Assembly: GCA_000827495.1 (NCBI GenBank)
Contig: KN817529.1
Coordinates: forward strand, 310,001-374,000
Direction of reading: 5' to 3'
From: Hypholoma sublateritium FD-334 SS-4
Lineage: Eukaryota > Basidiomycota > Agaricomycetes > Agaricales > Strophariaceae
DNA length: 64,000 nucleotides
In this document: positions 58,780-64,000 of the stretch, piece after piece
Layout of the letters: every line of letters begins with the position of its first letter
Numbering within the stretch: the stretch's first letter is position 1
Made by a program: the position numbers and the translations under genes
The notes under the pieces: model-generated
Seen by the model: the letters and a program-made list of their open reading frames with translations, nothing else
Told to the model about the DNA's origin: nothing
Databases searched by the model: none

Positions 58780-59717
58780 GATTGTCAGTGGGTCTTTGGT
58801 GAGTCTCCAAGAGCAAAAAAGCACTCATATTAATACCCTCGAAAACAAGGCCATTTCTGAATTCCAAAGAAGAAACTGTCTTCATAGTAGACTTGGTTTG
58901 CCGTGGCAGAGATCAGCATAGCCCGCTGGCCTAGGATTTCAGGAAAAGGTAGAGAATGTATGACTTGGTGAAACTCAGATATGTTTGAGAGTATACAACG
59001 GCGAGAGATCTCATGCGTCGGTTGTGCCCGAGTTGTGCCCGCTGCATTCAAAATGGACTGGTCGGAAAGTAGAAAATAATCGGGTGTGTTCAACGAATTC
59101 TCTTTCATAATCGTGTTGGAGAGTGATACTTCATGGTCCACATAGGCTTTGAGTCTGAGATCTGATGGCTTTGTCACTGCAGCAATCGAAGACATCTGCA
59201 ATGACCAGGTCGCGTGAAATTAGTTCATCAGATGAGGCCATCCCGGTTTTGCTTTCGGACGAACGGTTTCCAGAGTAATGAAAAGGTGGCCAGGAGTCAC
59301 AGGAAACACCTAAGGCGTCAATGATGACCGTTGAGTCAGCCAGTCGATACAGTGATGACTCAATGCAAGAACAACCGCAAAACGACCCAAACGCCGGGCT
59401 TATCCTGTATCTCACGCAACTCCCACGACTTGACACAAACCTCCATTCTCCGAATGTTGATTAAGCACGAAGCTAATTTTGACACAAGGATTGAAGGAAA
59501 TACTTGTGAAAGCAAAATCCATTATCCATGACACAATTCGAACAGTATATATATTTGTCTTGAACATTCTTAACAGTTACAGTACTGAGATATTATTCTG
59601 AAAACTAAGAATAACGCTCGTGGCACAGTTAATAATGGTTTGCTTATGGTATGAATATTTAGTATGTTGATAAGAGATACCAACATTCAGCTCATGGCCC
59701 TTGAAATTGCAGAGTGA
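58780..59717. other. spacer between P450 copies 1 and 2
   Basis: No supported gene. Open frames at 58830-59201 and 59131-59436 on the minus strand lack any P450 or other motif and are probably promoter or UTR sequence of copy 1. Confidence 0.45.
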
Positions 59718-61972
59718 CTACTCAGTTTTGGCTGATTCAACTAACTGGACATGGCCTATTGAACGCGGAGTTATTTGCACTTTGTAGGTTTGAGGATGAC
59801 TGTAGAAAAAAAGAGATTCCTGGTAAGTAAGTACTTTTCTTTAGCAAGATTACGGACCTGATGACACCATCTGTGACCCCGCGGAGCAAAGGTTCTATAG
59901 TTTCATCCCTTGCATCGACTGCTTTGGAAATATTATACGTCGCTAGGATGGATAATATTGCAATCCGTGCAGAATTCATTGCCAGATGTCGGCCAGGACA
60001 GACTCTACAAGCCATCACATTAGAATTCATAGGCTAATCGCACAGCAGACGGTTTACCGTCGGCCAAAGCCAAATCCCCCAGCAACAAGAGGGTCCGGCT
60101 GGCTATCAAAAGATATATTTCCATTCTGTAAGAATCGATCCGGGTCAAACTTCGAAGGTTCCGGATATAGTCCTTCGTCGTGCAAGATTGCCCTATCGGT
60201 TTGGATCAGTAAGATCAGAAATCATGAAGTATACCATTAAAGCATTTAAAGCATTTGGGGGACACTTGCCTGGTATTGACCGTGATTGTAGAACCTATAT
60301 GTTGAGATGAACACTGTCAATCTAAAAACACTGCGAAGAAGAGGGCACAATTTTCACCAGCTGGGATTTTGTAGCCGTTATACACATCATCATGTAGGGT
60401 TAAATGAGGAAGGCCTACATGTATCGGGTGATTATCGTAGAGGATACATTGACAATGAAATGATACTCCTACCTAGTGGGGTAACAGGGTGCCATCGCAT
60501 TGTTTCGAGAACGATGGCTTCAACGTACGGTAGCGAAACTATATCGGTGAACTCAGGAAGTCGGCCTGTTCCGATAACATTTTCAATTTCTTTTTGAGCT
60601 CGTTGTTGTACTTCCGGATACAACGCCATGGCCAAGATCCACGCTGTGAGCAGAGAAACAGTCTAGAGAAGCATTAAAGGTGTGCACCGAAAAAGATGGT
60701 ATTTACTCACAGTGTCAGATCCGGCTAAGTAGAGTAATTATAAGTTCCAAACTATACACATCGATTTATGCACCCACCTAGATAAACAATACCTGCGCAG
60801 TTTCTGACAATTTCTTCCTCCTCAACTCCCAGCGGATTTTCTGAGTGAATCTTTTCGAGGTTGTCGTAGACAAATGACCGCTGAGCGACCCCTTCAGCCT
60901 ATTTGAGAAATCCAGTCAGTTTATGGGCGAGTGGGATATGTGGGTATATTACTACCATCGATGTCTTAACAGCATTGAATGGTATATCACGGAGAGCCTG
61001 AGATTTCGGGGCATTGGCCAGAGCTAGGCGCTTGAAGCCAGCGCCAGGCATCCATGCTGACAGATCGTACATTAGTTAAAGGAGATCTGAGAAACCATGG
61101 ATTTTACGTACAAGGAACAAATTTCAAAGAGGGTAAGAAATCTACGAGGGACGACCTGGTAGCATGAATGGCAGGATGAAGCGGTTCCATGGCAGAATGA
61201 ACCAATTTGATATAGAAATCATTTTCTTCTTTTACTTCATAGCCATAGGCTGCTCGCAAAACAATTGACGCAACGTATCTACAAAAAAACTTTCATATGC
61301 ATATAAATCAATATTGGATTGAACGTACTGTCGAATATGTGCGACAAAATTATCTGGAGAATCAGCAAGCTGGCCGAGGAGGGTGACTGTCATCCTCTTT
61401 TGGAAAGGGTAAAACACTGTGATATTTCGTGGCTGGAAGTACTGATGAAAGAGTCTGCGGTGTCGTCTAAAACGATTGTTATTGATAAGATAGGTTGAAT
61501 TAAGTGGCAGAATCCTTTAATGGTGTACTCACCTCCAACGATCTGTGTATGGCATATGCGCAAAATCCCACTCCCAACCAAGAAGCTCATCCGCCATGAC
61601 CTGAACCATGTGCGTGTGTAATCAACCCAATGACAACACTATTGCCGAAAAAGAGCCACTGACCAATCTTGGGCGGCCAGAGAAGTTTGACGACCGTTTG
61701 TCCAATAATTCGGTGGCCGCCGTCAAAGAATTCAAGACGATTGTAGTTTTCCCAAAGACAGTGAAGGAGGAGATGCCTCCGTATTTTCGTTTCCAGTCCT
61801 GATACGTAAGCCATGGAAAGTTGGTTGGTATGTCGTAGAGATTTCCAATGAGAGGATAACCCTTCGGTCCAGGCGGTAAAGGCGGAAGAGATTTGTTCTT
61901 GTTCACCAAGAGTTTGAGGATATACAAGACTGCAAGGCCTGCAATGACAGAATATGAAGCGAGAGATAACAT
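59718..61972 (-). CDS. cytochrome P450 monooxygenase, copy 2
   Basis: The ATG at 61972 begins MLSLASYSVIAGLAVLYILK, a membrane anchor, followed by SLPPLPPGPKGYPLIGNLYD and WLTYQDWKRKYGGISSF. Downstream are LPYVEAIVLETMRWHPVTPL (ExxR), FDPDRFLQNGNISFD and the haem loop GGFGFGRRVCPGRHLAMNSA, where an intron splits the second Arg codon. The C-terminal exon is short (VQITPRSIGHVQLVESAKTE) and ends with TAG at 59720-59718. No stop or frame change was seen. It is most similar to the neighbouring P450s on the same strand. Substrate unknown. Confidence 0.88.
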
Positions 61973-62833
61973 AGAGGGCGTTTGAATGGATGCTATCTCA
62001 CCAGACAAGAAGCAACTCCTGTATTAATACGTATAGCGGTCTTCCCAAAGTAGGGTTCAACGACGAGAGTACCGGTACATGAGAAATTGCTGACGACCCT
62101 TGCTTGCTGGATAAAGCGCAAATTACTCAGAGAAAGCATGTAAGAGCTAATGACCATGGCAAGTCTCTTGCTGGTGATCCCCGAGGTAGCAAAGAGTCGT
62201 CATTGGATTTGACTGTTGTAATCGCGATCGTACGAAGAAGGCGGATGTCATGGGGTAAGGGCCATTGTGTGTAGGGCAATTCGTACTACAATTATAGGAA
62301 TTCGGAGTCTCTTTGATGCGACTTTGATGCGACTGCAACAAAATTAGATTCGAGAAGCTGAAGGAAGGGACAATTGCTTACCGCAGTTGAAAAAGTACTT
62401 CAGCTGACATCAGTTCACCCGCACTGACTAGGATGACCCCTCTACAATCTTCGTGGGTATGCTCAAAGGTGCTCCAAAGGTGCTCAATTGAAGTAAGTAT
62501 TGGTTCGAACAAAGGTTTAATGTAAATCAACAGGATTGATCAGTTTGCCTGCCAACGGTCCGGCCGCCGCTTGACCTGCCCCTCAGGCTTCTGCTTCGCT
62601 CATGAAGTAATCGCTGACTATCTTGTGACATATATTAGAGCCAAGTATGTGCAAAGCAGAGTTGACGTTGGTTTACCTAGCAGTCATTAGTGTATTGACC
62701 CAGCTTCGAACAAGCAAGTTTGGACACATAATCGACTATACTCATTTGATGTTACTTAAGGCTCATGTCAGTGCTGAACGCTTTAACGGAGGACACGAGC
62801 CTAACATTGCAATGGGGACTCGGAGCTATCATC
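61973..62833. other. spacer between P450 copies 2 and 3
   Basis: No supported gene. It should contain the promoter of copy 2. CTTTGATGCGA occurs twice in tandem near 62320. Confidence 0.45.
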
Positions 62834-64000
62834 CTACGAAGCAAGAAATGCTTTGGCAGACGTGATGATCCTATGAACCTCATTCGAACGAGGTGTTATT
62901 TGCACCTTGAAGGGCTTGGGGTGACTTAGAACGGTGGGTGAGGAACGTTCCCAAGCAATGAAAGCATCGACCCACCTAACGAGGCCATCTGTGAACTCTG
63001 CCTTTGGCTCTATGATATCACCGTTATCATCGACGGCTTTGCTGATATTGTAGGTCGCTAGAATGGACACTACTGCTATCCATGCCGAGTTCATTGCAAG
63101 ATGACGACCAGGACAGATGCTTAGCAAAGTGATTAAAATGAGGATGGGTTCGGAGAGACACGAATTACATTCATACCGGCGGCCATAACCAAAGCTAAAA
63201 TTAGGGTCCGGTTGGAGTTCGAAGCTGACACTTTCGTTCTGCAGGAAGCGGTCGGGATTGAATTTAGAGGGTTCAGGGTATACTTCTTCATCATGTAATA
63301 TGGCCCTATGTAGTAAGGAAATTGCAGGAGAAAAATCGACTGAAATAATCGACAAAGCATACCAGGTATTTGCAATGATAGTGGCACCTAGCAACACACA
63401 GGTCAATTATTTATGATGCACATATGTTCGAAACATATTACCAGCAGGTATTCTATATCCTTCGTATTCGTCGTCCTCAATCACTCGATGGGGAGCGGCT
63501 ATCATACATCGGTACTTGATCAAAAATTCAAAGAGTACGAAATTACCTAATGGTACGATGGGGTGCCACCGCATGGTCTCCAGCAGAATAGCCTCAATGT
63601 AAGGTAAGGAGTTTCTGTCGCTGAATTCCGGAAGTCTCATTTTCCCAGTAACTCCGTCAACATATGTTTGAGCTCGTTTTTGCACTTCCGGATACTGCGC
63701 CATGGCCAATACCCAAGCAAGCATAAGAGCAGCGGTCTAGGAAAGAACTGAGCCGTCAAGGAACAAGAGGCTATAGGTCCAAATACTTACCGTGTCTGAG
63801 CCCGCTTTACGTGGAAATCAGTGGATCCTTCAGTAATAAAATACTATTCATGGCCTACCCAGATAGATTATTCCGGCACAGTTTCTTATGGTGTCTTCAA
63901 CTTCTTTCACATTCGATGCACCTTCAATCTTCAACTCCTCAAGATGGTCGCATACAAATGATTGCTCCGCGGACCCATTGGCCTACGTCGTAAATTCAAT
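62834..64000 (-). CDS. cytochrome P450 monooxygenase, copy 3 (cut by window edge)
   Basis: Only the 3' part of the gene lies in the window. From the edge the reading enters FVCDHLEELKIEGASNVKEV and RNCAGIIYL, then the I-helix AGSDT at an intron, then LPYIEAILLETMRWHPIVPL, FNPDRFLQNESVSFELQPD and the haem loop SFGYGRRICPGRHLAMNSA. The last exon reads HPKPFKVQITPRSNEVHRII and ends at 62834. Motifs are intact. Its close similarity to copies 1 and 2 and equal orientation make it the third member of the tandem array, which may continue beyond the window. Confidence 0.88.

Noticed and set aside
56559..64000. Calling the P450 array a complete secondary-metabolite cluster
   Set aside because: Only P450 genes are visible; no core synthase, transporter or regulator lies beside them in the window.

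Overview
The window looks like nuclear DNA of a filamentous basidiomycete, most likely an Agaricomycete. Genes have many short (about 50-65 nt) introns. The gene set includes a CxC2-type KDZ transposase, a DUF6698-like protein, an IQ-motif protein of an agaricomycete type, tandem cytochrome P450s and a tRNA-Lys with a short intron. Assignments come from reading translations and splice sites by eye; no database search was possible.

Left part (about 0.13-13.04 kb): one large DNA transposon, with imperfect inverted terminal repeats of roughly 200-260 bp at about 130-390 and 12795-13035. Inside are a nine-exon KDZ transposase that reads open from start to stop (minus strand, 4258-450), a 129-bp tandem repeat whose units carry N bases at recurring positions, an unknown two-exon gene (minus, 9148-8269), and a divergent five-exon gene for a 904-residue protein with an HMG-box-like segment (plus, 9645-12586). 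The outer genes are transcribed towards the ends.

Middle part (13-38 kb): accessory and decayed DNA. Broken copies of conserved genes are present: a Yta7/ATAD2-like N-terminus, a Pep12-type Qa-SNARE with a nonsense codon and a damaged splice donor, and a Cdc7/SepH-type kinase that has lost its catalytic core. Among them lie intact genes of unknown function: a 568-residue protein (18050-19932), a 275-residue protein (21603-22494), a 279-residue protein with two Cys-x2-Cys repeats (24393-25425), a tail-anchored CCHC protein (26284-27366), a small OB-fold-like ORF and a DUF6698-like gene (35808-37328). A 93-bp minisatellite, a long inverted repeat and a worn ~140-bp repeat array are also here.

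Right part (39-53.7 kb): a compact housekeeping block: histone H3, TIM21, V-ATPase subunit F, the ECD/SGT1 regulator, AP-3 sigma, MED6, an NRAMP metal transporter, a C2H2 transcription factor and tRNA-Lys(CTT). Two gene pairs share short divergent promoters, and a ~400-bp MITE with TA target duplication sits between ECD and AP-3 sigma. An IQ-motif gene with a frame problem follows. The window ends in three head-to-tail P450 paralogues, the last cut by the window edge.
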